Assembly: GCA_002483135.1 (NCBI GenBank) | Contig: DLHI01000011.1 | Span: forward strand, 1 to 64,000 | Reading direction: 5' to 3' | Source: Hyphomonadaceae bacterium UBA7672 | Lineage (GTDB): Bacteria > Pseudomonadota > Alphaproteobacteria > Caulobacterales > Hyphomonadaceae | DNA length: 64,000 nt | Shown: piece by piece, positions 27,550-35,676 of the stretch | How positions within the stretch are numbered: the first letter of the stretch is position 1 | Layout: each line of letters begins with the position of its first letter | Notes under the pieces: generated by a model | Told to the model about the DNA's origin: nothing | Databases searched by the model: none | What the model saw: the letters and a program-made list of their open reading frames with translations, nothing else | Program-made: the position numbers and the translations under genes

Positions 27550-29171
27550 CGCGGCCTGTCCGGCATTCGGTCGGGATCGAGCTTGATGTCGAGCAAAGTC
27601 GGACCACTTCGGGCTTTCAGGTCCTCCAAGGCGTTGGCGAGATCCTTCATCGTGCGCACGGTAAACCCTGTGCCGCCCAGGGCTTTGGCGACCTGCTCAA
27701 AGTCAGGCCATGCAAATATCGAGATCGCAGGGTCCATGTTCCGGTCGCGGAACTGGATGTGCTCCGCGCCGTACGCAGAGTCGTTGCATAGCACGACGAT
27801 CAGATCGATGCCGTGTCGTACTGCCGTGTTGTATTCGGCCAGGCCGCCCAGCATGAAACCGCCATCGCCCATCACAACAATCACTGGCTTGTCGGGCGCA
27901 GCGCAACCGGCTCCGATCGCATAGGATAGTCCGAGGCCGATAGATCCTGTGTTGCTCGTGAAGACGAAATCACGCGGGTTGTTGACGCCCATGACCTTGT
28001 AGGGTTCCGTCATGAAGCGTCCACCATCGACAACAACCACACGGTCTTTTGGTAGAGCCTTGTCTATTTCGATCAGCGCGCGCCTGACATCAACTGTCAC
28101 CGATGTGCTTCGGTCTGGAGCATCGGACTCCCACGAGAACCTCTTGAGGCTTGCGTCCAACTCTGCCGACCGAAAGCCGGACGGAGGAATTTCAGCTTCG
28201 TCGAGGTAGTTGACGATGATCTCGGCCACCTGAGCCGGATCGCCGACGACCCCCGCAGTCGGCAGGAAGTTCTTCCCGACCTCACTCGGTTCAAGGTTGC
28301 ACTGGATGATGCGCTTGCCCTTCCGAAAGGAGCCTTGTGAGGTCGTGTACCTGTTCAAGCTTGCACCAAACGCAATCACGCAGTCGCTGGACATGATGGC
28401 GTCGACAGCGATCGGATTGCTGAGTGTTCCGAAGAGGCCCAGGTTGAAATCCTCCCCCGCAAAGAGGTCCTTAGCTCCAAGAGTCGTGGCAAGCGGGGCT
28501 TCAATGCGGCGCGCCAGCTTGATAAGCGACTCGCGAGCGCCGCTGATCACCGCGCCTCGGCCGGCAAGCACGATTGGACGTCGCGCCGCGGCTATGATTC
28601 CCACAGCATCGTCGATGTCGTCATTTCCCAAAGACCAGGTGCGCACATCCGGAAGTCGATGCGGAAGCCTCTCGTACTCGATATCCTGCGACTGGAAAGT
28701 CGATGGAACGTTGAACACGATCGGTCGGCGTTCCAGTTGCGCTCGCCGTATCGCCTGAGTCAGGTCATAGACGATCGTCGCTGGCGAGCGCGCTTGTTCG
28801 AATCCTGCCCCGGTCGGCGCCACAAGTTCGCGTTGTGGAACGTCCTGGAGGTTCTCCCTCATGTCCGCCGGCGTGTCTCCGCAGATCACGACAACCGGCT
28901 TTTGGCCCTTCACGCCCTCGATCAGCGCCGTGATCGTGTTGGTCAGTGCGGGCCCGTAGGTCGTCGTCGCTACGCCCAGCCGACCCGACACAGACGCGTA
29001 TCCCAGCGCCATCAATACCGCGCCCGACTCGTTCGACGCAGAAACATATCGACCTTGAAAGTCGCGCGAGAAGCTGTCGGCAAAGAAGAGGTTGGCGTCA
29101 CCGATCACGCCGAACATGGTGTTGACGCCATTGTCGACTAAAGTCTTGGCGATGGCCGTGTAGACTTTCAT
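27546..29171 (-). CDS. Thiamine diphosphate-dependent enzyme (acetolactate synthase-like)
   Basis: The 541-residue protein has the three-domain layout of the acetolactate synthase/benzoylformate decarboxylase superfamily. The cofactor-activating glutamate is E48 (SNESGAV). The ThDP motif GDGGFML begins at about 435 and ends in CNDSAYGAE about 28 residues later. GAGAGG before the ATG at 29171 selects that start over an upstream ATG at 29252. Decarboxylation or ligation of a 2-keto acid is expected, but which reaction cannot be told. It is operonic with the flavin-reductase-like gene. Confidence 0.85.
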   Translation of the reverse strand: MKVYTAIAKTLVDNGVNTMFGVIGDANLFFADSFSRDFQGRYVSASNESGAVLMALGYASVSGRLGVATTTYGPALTNTITALIEGVKGQKPVVVICGDTPADMRENLQDVPQRELVAPTGAGFEQARSPATIVYDLTQAIRRAQLERRPIVFNVPSTFQSQDIEYERLPHRLPDVRTWSLGNDDIDDAVGIIAAARRPIVLAGRGAVISGARESLIKLARRIEAPLATTLGAKDLFAGEDFNLGLFGTLSNPIAVDAIMSSDCVIAFGASLNRYTTSQGSFRKGKRIIQCNLEPSEVGKNFLPTAGVVGDPAQVAEIIVNYLDEAEIPPSGFRSAELDASLKRFSWESDAPDRSTSVTVDVRRALIEIDKALPKDRVVVVDGGRFMTEPYKVMGVNNPRDFVFTSNTGSIGLGLSYAIGAGCAAPDKPVIVVMGDGGFMLGGLAEYNTAVRHGIDLIVVLCNDSAYGAEHIQFRDRNMDPAISIFAWPDFEQVAKALGGTGFTVRTMKDLANALEDLKARSGPTLLDIKLDPDRMPDRPR

Positions 29172-29526
29172 TTGCCTCTCTTTTGGCTGCTGCACGTCAC
29201 GCTGTGCAGCGGTGCAGCTGTGCGGCAGGGGCGGCCAGCTGGAAGCAGCCAAGACTTAATCGATCCACGACGCTTCGCCGTGAGGGTCAAAGGAAGGCCA
29301 TCGCCGCGTCAACCCTGGTTCGTCGCGTTTGAGCGCCATTGGATTTCGCAATTTTGTCTGTGGCGCGCATGTAGCTGCAAGCCTGGCGAAGTAGAGGCGA
29401 GGTGCGAGAGAGCTTGACTCCTGTCGCATCCCAAGTTCAGCGGGAAACCTTGAACAACGCTTTCGGCGAAAACGCGCTTGGCGAGCATTCGCGCTCACCA
29501 TGACTTCTCGCACCAGACAGCACTGT
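29172..29526. other. Intergenic region with inverted repeat
   Basis: These 355 bases lie upstream of the ThDP enzyme gene and downstream of the patatin gene, both on the minus strand. They hold the promoter of the ThDP operon and an inverted repeat at 29189-29210. I see no supported gene. Confidence 0.4.
29189..29210. promoter_or_regulatory. Inverted repeat GCTGCAC-N8-GTGCAGC, candidate operator
   Basis: Perfect 7-base arms GCTGCAC and GTGCAGC are separated by 8 bases. A further GTGCAGC-type half copy follows at 29212-29218. It starts 18 bases upstream of the ThDP enzyme start codon, a position suited to repressor binding or to an mRNA hairpin at the ribosome-binding site. The cognate regulator is unknown. 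Confidence 0.4.
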
Positions 29527-30729
29527 TCAGTTTGGTTCCGAGAGTAGCGCGCTGGCGTCTTCTTCCCATCCCTTGGACCAGGCCTTATCCTGCGCCATGA
29601 GCGTGCGGCCGAGGTCATAAGTCGCTTGCATTGCTTCAGGACTGAAGTCGAGGCTGTCACCGCCGGCAAAGGCAGCGGGTATCGCCGCTACCCGAAATTC
29701 CAAGCCGTTGCGTTCCGCGAAAACGCGGTTCGCCGTGAGGTTTGCGCGGAGATTGGCGCTGAGCGAGGCATTCAGCGCGCGGCTGACGACCTCGGGAGCC
29801 GAGTCCGATGTCACACGCATGACCGGAGCCGCCTTGCCGTTCACCACCACCCAGATCCGACCCTGGTTCAGTATCTGGCCGTCGTCGGTCCATGTCCACA
29901 ACAGCTGGGGCAACGCCACGAACGGGTTGAGGACGCCGCCATCGACGTGCATCTCCTCGAACGGCTTCTGACTGGGGTCGGTCGGGTCACGGACCTGCGC
30001 AGTGATCATTACAGGCGGAAATGCTCCGGGGATGCTGGCGGAAGCCTGAAGGACATCGCGGAAAAGCTTGAGCGCGTCAGGACCACCGATCGCAGCTATC
30101 TCGCCCATATTCCACAGCATGCCGCGTTCCAGATCGAGGTTGGTGGTCGCAACCAGAAGCACCCGGCCCTTGCGGTGCTCGGCGGCAATCGCTTCCAGGA
30201 GAGGTGCGTCAACGTAGTGCGCGATCAGGTCCCGGAGAGGATCGGCCTTGAACAAGCCAGAGCCGAAGAACGCCTGGAGACCTCGTCCCTGCAGCAGATT
30301 GCGGGCTTGGCCGCCAAGGAATGCCTCGCGCAGGCGGTCGTCGTACTCCGGTCCGAGAAAGACAAACGGAGCGGCAAGTGCGCCTGTCGACACGCCGGTC
30401 ACGACTTCGAAGTCAGGCCTGTCTCCGCGTTCCGTCCAGCCGGTGATCAGTCCGGTGGTGAAGGCGCCGTTCGCGCCGCCGCCGGAAAGCGCGATCACAT
30501 CGAAATGCGCGTCGGCCCCGCGGGGCACACCGCCTTCGAGCCCTGCGCGAAGGATCTCGGCCGATGCGGCATCCTCGATCGCGAACCGCACATCGGGAAA
30601 GCCGACAACCACTGCTTGTTCGCGCGCGCTGAGTCCGAAGTCGGAGCGGGCGCCGCTGGCACAGGCGACAGGCATCATGATCGACAATGCAACCGCCGCC
30701 ATGCGAATGAGCGAGACACTGCGTTTCAT
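29527..30729 (-). CDS. Patatin-like phospholipase, probable lipoprotein
   Basis: The 400-residue protein has the patatin oxyanion loop SGGGANGAF (82-90), the nucleophile elbow GVSTGA with S114, and the catalytic aspartate in VDGGV (D263). The N-terminus MKRSVSLIRMAAVALSIMM is a signal peptide followed by PVACAS. This is an imperfect lipobox with cysteine at 23. GAGG before 30729 supports that ATG. It is the last gene of an operon with an efflux pump, an unusual partner, and may act on membrane lipids in the periplasm. Confidence 0.87.
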   Translation of the reverse strand: MKRSVSLIRMAAVALSIMMPVACASGARSDFGLSAREQAVVVGFPDVRFAIEDAASAEILRAGLEGGVPRGADAHFDVIALSGGGANGAFTTGLITGWTERGDRPDFEVVTGVSTGALAAPFVFLGPEYDDRLREAFLGGQARNLLQGRGLQAFFGSGLFKADPLRDLIAHYVDAPLLEAIAAEHRKGRVLLVATTNLDLERGMLWNMGEIAAIGGPDALKLFRDVLQASASIPGAFPPVMITAQVRDPTDPSQKPFEEMHVDGGVLNPFVALPQLLWTWTDDGQILNQGRIWVVVNGKAAPVMRVTSDSAPEVVSRALNASLSANLRANLTANRVFAERNGLEFRVAAIPAAFAGGDSLDFSPEAMQATYDLGRTLMAQDKAWSKGWEEDASALLSEPN

Positions 30730-30757
30730 TTCAACCTCGGATCCAGTGTGCTTGATT

Positions 30758-31828
30758 TCAGCTTGCAGGCGCAACCGTCCACCTTCTCGGGTAGACATCG
30801 TGGAATGTTGAGCGCGCAAATGTCCAGCGCAGGAGATATAACGCGGCGAGAGCGAACAGGGCGCCGCCGACCGTAAGCGTCAGCCTTTGTGTGAGACTTG
30901 TAATCGGATCCGATGACCCCAGCGCCGCGCCAACCGCGAGCACGACGAAGACCATCATGGCCAGTTGGTGGGTATAGCGCTCCTTGTGATCGGTGGACAT
31001 CCGCCACCCGAACCAGAGCACGCCCAAGAAAATCCCCAGCAACATAACAGCTGGCGTCGGCTGAAGCGAGACAAGGACCGCCAGCGCCAGCGTCATGATG
31101 CCTCCCGTGGCGGTGGAGATGATCCGGCTTCGCGCTTCGCGCCGCTGCTGGTGGCGGTGAGGGTAGACGAGGACCAGGAGCGCCATGATGGCGTAGATCA
31201 CGTTGGACGGATCTACCCAAAGGTAGTAGGCGGCCAGAACCGGCGCGATCGCGGCGGTGCGCAACGCGGCTTCAAGCCAAGGCCGCTCGAAGCCTGGCGG
31301 CTCATAGATCTCCTTCCACACTTCTTTGGTTCTCGGTCTGAACACAAGATAGCTCACCGGTATGACAACGGCGCAGATCAGGCCGGCGGCCGCAAAACTA
31401 TCACGCATCGCCACAAACGGCGCGTCCCCCAGGCTTGAGGCCGACGATACGGCGGTGATTCCGAGCAATTGGGGAAAGATGAGGATCATCAGGCCCATGC
31501 GGTTTGAGGTGACCATGACGAAGAGCAGACCGAAATAGGTGATGATCGTCATGCCGATGATGAAAGTCGCCATCTCCTGGCGGAACACTTCAATGAACAG
31601 CGAAGAGGTCCAGACAAGAACGGGGATGAGGAGACCGCCTCCGAGGGCGCGCTTGAGATCCAGCGCGCCGCGAGAGGTCGCCATGAGCGCGCAGACAAGA
31701 ACGGCCGGCAGCATCGGCACGGCGACGTTAAAGATGACCGCGAGGGCGAAGCCGGCCGTTGCGCCGCATGCAATCCGGGTGGCGAACCAGGGATCTTCCT
31801 TCAGCATTATTGGAGGAGCGGGGTCCAT
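30758..31828 (-). CDS. DUF2955 (FUSC-like) inner-membrane protein
   Basis: The 356-residue protein has about ten hydrophobic segments in two clusters separated by a cytoplasmic segment (FRPRTKEVWKEIYEPPGFER). It resembles DUF2955/FUSC proteins such as the aromatic acid exporters that pair with HlyD-type fusion proteins. It lies 26 bases after the HlyD gene and 28 bases before the patatin gene on the minus strand. Export of aromatic acids or drugs is inferred. Confidence 0.82.
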   Translation of the reverse strand: MDPAPPIMLKEDPWFATRIACGATAGFALAVIFNVAVPMLPAVLVCALMATSRGALDLKRALGGGLLIPVLVWTSSLFIEVFRQEMATFIIGMTIITYFGLLFVMVTSNRMGLMILIFPQLLGITAVSSASSLGDAPFVAMRDSFAAAGLICAVVIPVSYLVFRPRTKEVWKEIYEPPGFERPWLEAALRTAAIAPVLAAYYLWVDPSNVIYAIMALLVLVYPHRHQQRREARSRIISTATGGIMTLALAVLVSLQPTPAVMLLGIFLGVLWFGWRMSTDHKERYTHQLAMMVFVVLAVGAALGSSDPITSLTQRLTLTVGGALFALAALYLLRWTFARSTFHDVYPRRWTVAPAS

Positions 31829-31854
31829 TGATCATCGTCCTCGCTGGTCAACCG

Positions 31855-33042
31855 TCAGTGGAGGTAGGAGAGCAGGCTCTGCACGCGAAGGATGCCCTGG
31901 GCGATCCAACTCAGGGGATTCGCCATGCCGCCGGAGTGAACCGTAACGCTCGCCTGTGATCCGATCCGAGTTTTCTCGGGCCAGGGCTCGTCCAGAACGA
32001 TGCGGACAGGAATGCGCCGCGCCGGTTCGAACCACTTCGTTGTCTGCTGAGGTTGTTGCAGGCCATTGCTCGTGGGGCGGTTCGCGCTGACCCCCCAAGC
32101 AATACTCTCGACGTGTCCGCGGAATATCCGCCCCGGGGCCACGTCGAACAACACCTCAACAGGGTCGCCAGGATCGATATTGCCGAGTTGGTTCTCGCGA
32201 AAGTCCGCGATGATCCATTGCCGCGCGGGGTCGATGAAAGTCATGCTGGCAGACCCCGCCTGCAGATACTGTCCCTTTGTCAGCTGAAGGTTGGTGATGA
32301 AGCCGTCGCCCGGGGCGACGATTTCAGTGTAGGCGGCGAGTTGCCGGGCCCGCTCAAGCTGCGACTGCGCAGCGCGGACGGTCGGATTTTTGTCGCCAGA
32401 CGGGCCGGCGGCGGCGCGCACCCGGGCGAGGTCCGCGGCTGCGGCAGCGACCGCTGCTTCCGAAGCCGAAATTGCCGCCTTCGCCTTCTCCACCTGCGCT
32501 TTGGAATAGGCGCCGGTCTCGGCGAGTTCCACGATGCGGGCATTGTCCGCCCTTACGCTCGCTGCCTGGGCTCGCGCGTTTGCCAGCTGGGCTTCGCCGG
32601 TCCGGATAGCGGCGCTGTATGTGATCGCCTGTTGCTCGGCGGCAGCGCGGTTTGCGGTCTGTGTCTCGACGTCGATGTCCAGTGTCGACGGGTCCAGCCG
32701 GAAAAGCGGTTGGCCCGCTTTGACGATTGCATTGTCCTCGATAAGGACCTCGTCCACCTGGCCCGCAACCCGCGGGGCGATCTGCGCCACATAGGCGGAT
32801 GTCGTGCCGTTCGTGGAATTTGGGGTCCACTGATCGGCAAGCGCGTACCAGCCGACCACAGCAATGAGGAGCGCGAGTGCTCCCAGGGCGATCTTGCGGG
32901 TCGGATCAACAACGGGACGGGCCTGAATGACATCCTCACCTTCTGGCATGGCTTTTCGCGCGGCCTGCTCAAAAGACGGTTCGTCGGGTCCGGACGACAC
33001 CTGCGTGTCGAGCACCTCGGGGTCTGTCTGATTGGATGACAT
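31855..33042 (-). CDS. HlyD/EmrA-family membrane fusion protein
   Basis: The 395-residue protein has one N-terminal membrane anchor (ALGALALLIAVVGWYALA near residue 55). It is followed by the lipoyl half-motif VAQIAPRVAGQVDEVLIEDN, an alanine-rich coiled coil (about 130-220), the second lipoyl half VAPGDGFITNLQLTKGQYL, and a beta-barrel with ADFRENQLGNIDPGDPVEV. It links an inner-membrane pump to the outer membrane. It is the first gene of the efflux operon and is divergent from marR. Confidence 0.92.
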   Translation of the reverse strand: MSSNQTDPEVLDTQVSSGPDEPSFEQAARKAMPEGEDVIQARPVVDPTRKIALGALALLIAVVGWYALADQWTPNSTNGTTSAYVAQIAPRVAGQVDEVLIEDNAIVKAGQPLFRLDPSTLDIDVETQTANRAAAEQQAITYSAAIRTGEAQLANARAQAASVRADNARIVELAETGAYSKAQVEKAKAAISASEAAVAAAAADLARVRAAAGPSGDKNPTVRAAQSQLERARQLAAYTEIVAPGDGFITNLQLTKGQYLQAGSASMTFIDPARQWIIADFRENQLGNIDPGDPVEVLFDVAPGRIFRGHVESIAWGVSANRPTSNGLQQPQQTTKWFEPARRIPVRIVLDEPWPEKTRIGSQASVTVHSGGMANPLSWIAQGILRVQSLLSYLH

Positions 33043-33098
33043 GGTTGAACTGCCGCAAAAGCCGATTGATCTTCAGGTCACAATACTCTATCGTTAAG

Positions 33099-33117
33099 TA
33101 TCTTGATCATCAAGATA
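33099..33117. promoter_or_regulatory. Near-perfect palindrome, probable MarR operator
   Basis: The 19-base sequence tatcttgatcatcaagata has perfect 9-base arms around one central base. It lies in the 84-base gap between the divergent HlyD and marR genes, 9 bases before the marR start. MarR proteins typically bind such sites and repress both directions, so autoregulation and control of the efflux operon are a strong inference. Confidence 0.75.
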
Positions 33118-33126
33118 TAGGAAGCA

Positions 33127-33576
33127 ATGCGAATGTCAAGTGCTGATGATTACCGTGAGAATGATCGCGTTTTCAGAGCGATGATCGCAGCGCTGCAGCA
33201 CTTCCAGCGACGACTGGCGGACAGGACGGGCCTCAACACGACTGATCTGTCGCTCCTGCTGGCGTTGGATGCAGCCGATGGCCCCCTGACCGCGGGCGCG
33301 CTCGCCCAGGCGGCCGACATCACAAGCGGTGCTGCAACAACCGCCATAGACCGGCTGGTCAAGGCTGGTCTTGCCCAGCGCAAGCGAACAGAGGAAGACC
33401 GTCGCGCGGTGATGGTTGTCATCAGGCGTTCCGAGGCGCGCAAGGCGCTGGCGCTGATCGAGCCCCTCTTGGCGGCGAGACGGTCGCTATGGGCGGAATT
33501 CGATGCGCGCGAGCGACAGGCGATTGTGCGGTTCATGCATCGCACGGTCGAGATGGCCGAGGAGTGGGCAGCATAG
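33127..33576 (+). CDS. MarR-family transcriptional regulator
   Basis: The 149-residue protein has the MarR winged-helix core: TAGALAQAADITSGAATTAID, then VKAGLAQRKRTEEDRRAVMV, with the DRR wing signature. Starts at 33127 and 33133 are both possible. It is divergent from the HlyD/DUF2955/patatin operon and faces its probable operator at 33099-33117. It probably senses the aromatic compound exported by that pump. Confidence 0.92.
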   Translation: MRMSSADDYRENDRVFRAMIAALQHFQRRLADRTGLNTTDLSLLLALDAADGPLTAGALAQAADITSGAATTAIDRLVKAGLAQRKRTEEDRRAVMVVIRRSEARKALALIEPLLAARRSLWAEFDARERQAIVRFMHRTVEMAEEWAA

Positions 33577-33880
33577 CCAGTGCTGTCGTCTGTGGACGGC
33601 CCTTGAGCTGCAAGGGGAAGTGGAGCCGAGCTGAAGATCTGTCGGGTGCGGTCATCTGCCCGGCCTCAACTCGCCGGTCTTGGTTGAGACTGGATAAACG
33701 TCGGGGGTCACTGGATCAGAACTCGGGGCGGGGCCAACCGCATCGGACAGCTCGTCCAAACCTTGTCGCCAGAGGCGTGCGGCAATTACCTCGCCAACTC
33801 AGGTTATCGCTTCGGTGAGGGATGCGGCGGGAAGCGAAACCAATCTCGGTTCCGAAGCGGGGTGACAGTGAGAGGCGGAG

Positions 33881-33925
33881 TGGTGCTGCCTAGGTGACTT
33901 GAACACCTGACCCCCGCATTACGAA
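33881..33925 (-). pseudogene. 3' half of tRNA-Thr(CGT), attachment-site remnant
   Basis: Read on the minus strand, the segment begins in the anticodon loop (TTCGTAA, anticodon CGT). It continues through the 3' anticodon strand and variable loop (TGCGGGGGTC), a complete T-arm (AGGTG-TTCAAGT-CACCT) and the acceptor strand AGGCAGC-A-CCA. The 5' half of a tRNA is absent: sequence just beyond the loop no longer pairs. This is what integration into a tRNA gene leaves at the far end of the element. An integrase lies 208 bases away. Confidence 0.85.
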
Positions 33926-33937
33926 CGGTGCCGACCC

Positions 33938-34085
33938 GTGTTTCTCGGTGTTTCCACTATTTAGCACGCGTGTCAGATTCTGCCAATAAATCCTCGCTCT
34001 AGAGGCGATTGGCAGCGACATGCGTTTCCTCGTGTTTCCTCAAATCACCCCGGATTCCCCGTCACGGTGCTTCCGATGTGCTTCC
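33938..34085. repeat. Three phased doublets of GTGyTTCC, probable integrase arm sites
   Basis: The doublets are GTGTTTCTC/GTGTTTCCA at 33938 and 33948, GCGTTTCC/GTGTTTCC at 34022 and 34032, and GTGCTTCC/GTGCTTCC at 34067 and 34078. Within each doublet the repeats are 10-11 bases apart, one helical turn. They lie between the tRNA remnant and the integrase gene, where tyrosine recombinases place arm-type binding sites. A 13-base direct repeat TGACCCCCGCATT also occurs at 33908 (inside the tRNA remnant) and 34091. Confidence 0.6.
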
Positions 34086-34132
34086 GGATTTGACCCCCGC
34101 ATTGTTGTGCGGCTGTTGTCGGGAGCCGCCGC

Positions 34133-35419
34133 GTGAAGCTGATCAAACGCAACATTGATGCGATCGAAAAGCCCGAAAAGGATCTCTACCTTTTCGACGA
34201 CGACCTCGCGGGCTTCGGCCTCCGGGTTTATCCGACCGGACGAAAGGTGTTCATCGCGCAATACCGGGTCGGCGGCGGTCGAGGCAGCCGCCAGCGTCGC
34301 TACACGCTGGGCGTGTTCGGGAAGATCACCGCCGATGAAGCAAGAACCAAGGCGAAGGACGTCCTCGCGCGTGCTCATCTGGGTGAGGACACGGCTGAAG
34401 AACGGGACAAGGTGCGCCGCTCCCAAACAGTCGCCCAGCTGATCGATGCTTGGTCGGTCGACGGCGCGCTCAACAACCGACGGACCGGGGTGCGGCGAAA
34501 GCAGGTCAACATTGACCAGGACATCGCTCTGGCCAATCACCACATCCGGCCCCTGATCGGCCGCCGAACAGTTGAAAGCCTGGTCAAGGGCGACATCCAA
34601 CGCGTGCGAACCCAGATCGCATCGGGCGAGTCCAAGACCAAACGCAAGGGTCGGAAGCGCGGCCTGATCAAAGTCAAGGGCGGGGAAGGCACCGCGACCC
34701 GGACGATCCGTCTTTTCTCGTCGATCCTGTCCTACGCAGTGGATGCCGGCATGATCGAGCGAAACCCGGCGCTCGGCATCAAGTTGGCCCCATCAGGACA
34801 GCGGCACCGCTATCTCTCGCCGCAGGAATTGAAGCGTCTCGGTGAAGTGCTGGATCAGCCGGCATCGTCTGAGACTGCAGGTACGGCCGCTACTGTCATC
34901 CGTCTCCTTATCCTGACTGGCGCGCGTCGAGGAGAGATCGAAGGCCTCAGATGGTCAGAAGTGGACTTCAATTTCGGTATGCTGAGAAAAGAAACCAGCA
35001 AGACCGGGGCGAAGGTCATCCCGGTCGGAAGGGCCGCACTTCAGCTTCTCGATGACCAGCGGCAATGGGCTTCCAGCAACCAGGTCTGGGTATTTCCAGG
35101 GAGCAAGGGCGAGAGGCACTTCGACGGGTTGAGCAAGGAGTGGGGGCGAATTCGCCGGCTGGCGAAGATTGAAGACGTACGGGTCCACGATCTCCGCCAC
35201 ACGTTTGCAAGCGTCGGAGCAGGAGGTGGGATCGGCCTGCCGCTGATCGGAGGCATTCTTGGCCACAGACAAGCGTCGACGACCCAACGCTACGCCCACC
35301 TTGCTGACACGCCCTTGCGAGCCGCGGCTGACATCATCGGCAGTGAGATCGCCGCTTCGCTCTCAGCTGGCCAAGGCCCGGTGAAGCCACGCGGGCCCGA
35401 TCAACTAGCTTTACTCTGA
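34133..35419 (+). CDS. Tyrosine-type site-specific integrase
   Basis: The 428-residue P4-like integrase has an N-terminal DUF4102-type arm-binding region (DDLAGFGLRVYPTGRKVFIAQY), a core-binding domain and a C-terminal catalytic domain. The catalytic residues are in TGARRGEIEGLRW (Arg), HDLRHTFAS (His and Arg) and LGHRQASTTQRYAH (His and Tyr). The GTG at 34133 starts the conserved N-terminus. Beside a tRNA-Thr remnant, it marks the left boundary of an integrated island that runs to the right. Confidence 0.95.
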   Translation: MKLIKRNIDAIEKPEKDLYLFDDDLAGFGLRVYPTGRKVFIAQYRVGGGRGSRQRRYTLGVFGKITADEARTKAKDVLARAHLGEDTAEERDKVRRSQTVAQLIDAWSVDGALNNRRTGVRRKQVNIDQDIALANHHIRPLIGRRTVESLVKGDIQRVRTQIASGESKTKRKGRKRGLIKVKGGEGTATRTIRLFSSILSYAVDAGMIERNPALGIKLAPSGQRHRYLSPQELKRLGEVLDQPASSETAGTAATVIRLLILTGARRGEIEGLRWSEVDFNFGMLRKETSKTGAKVIPVGRAALQLLDDQRQWASSNQVWVFPGSKGERHFDGLSKEWGRIRRLAKIEDVRVHDLRHTFASVGAGGGIGLPLIGGILGHRQASTTQRYAHLADTPLRAAADIIGSEIAASLSAGQGPVKPRGPDQLALL

Positions 35420-35550
35420 GGGCGGGCGAGCTGCATGGCCGGAATGCCCCCTAACTCCGGACGTTCGACCCAAACATTACGATCGGCTTTTGTGGGGCCC
35501 CAAGCGGACATTCGTGGTTTGGCGCCGCAGGATGCGATAGGCTCGGACAA

Positions 35551-35581
35551 GGTGCTGTCAGACCTACGCGACCTAGTCTCT
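35551..35581 (+). repeat. 31-bp copy of the IS6-family element's left end
   Basis: This segment (ggtgctgtcagacctacgcg... ctagtctct) is identical at 30 of 31 positions to 49165-49195, the left end of the complete IS6-family element. It lies in the same orientation, and similarity stops abruptly on both sides. It lies between the integrase and the first gene of the phosphonate module. The likeliest reading is a remnant of a second IS copy or a recombination scar. Confidence 0.65.
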
Positions 35582-35676
35582 CGCGCCATGGACACGGGCG
35601 ACGGCAGCTCACCACCTGCAAGCAGGAACGCCAGACGCTTGTGCACCGGTATGGTGCGCAACCTCTGGGCGCCCAA

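Larger units (their letters stand above)
33577..34132. other. 556-base non-coding stretch: island left end
   Basis: No gene is supported here. The left 300 bases hold nothing recognisable. The rest contains the 3' half of a tRNA-Thr gene (33881-33925) and a set of phased repeats up to the integrase start. The features are listed separately. Confidence 0.5.

Noticed and set aside
29626..30876. Plus-strand open frame of 416 codons
   Set aside because: It is antisense to the patatin gene, whose catalytic motifs are all in the minus-strand frame.
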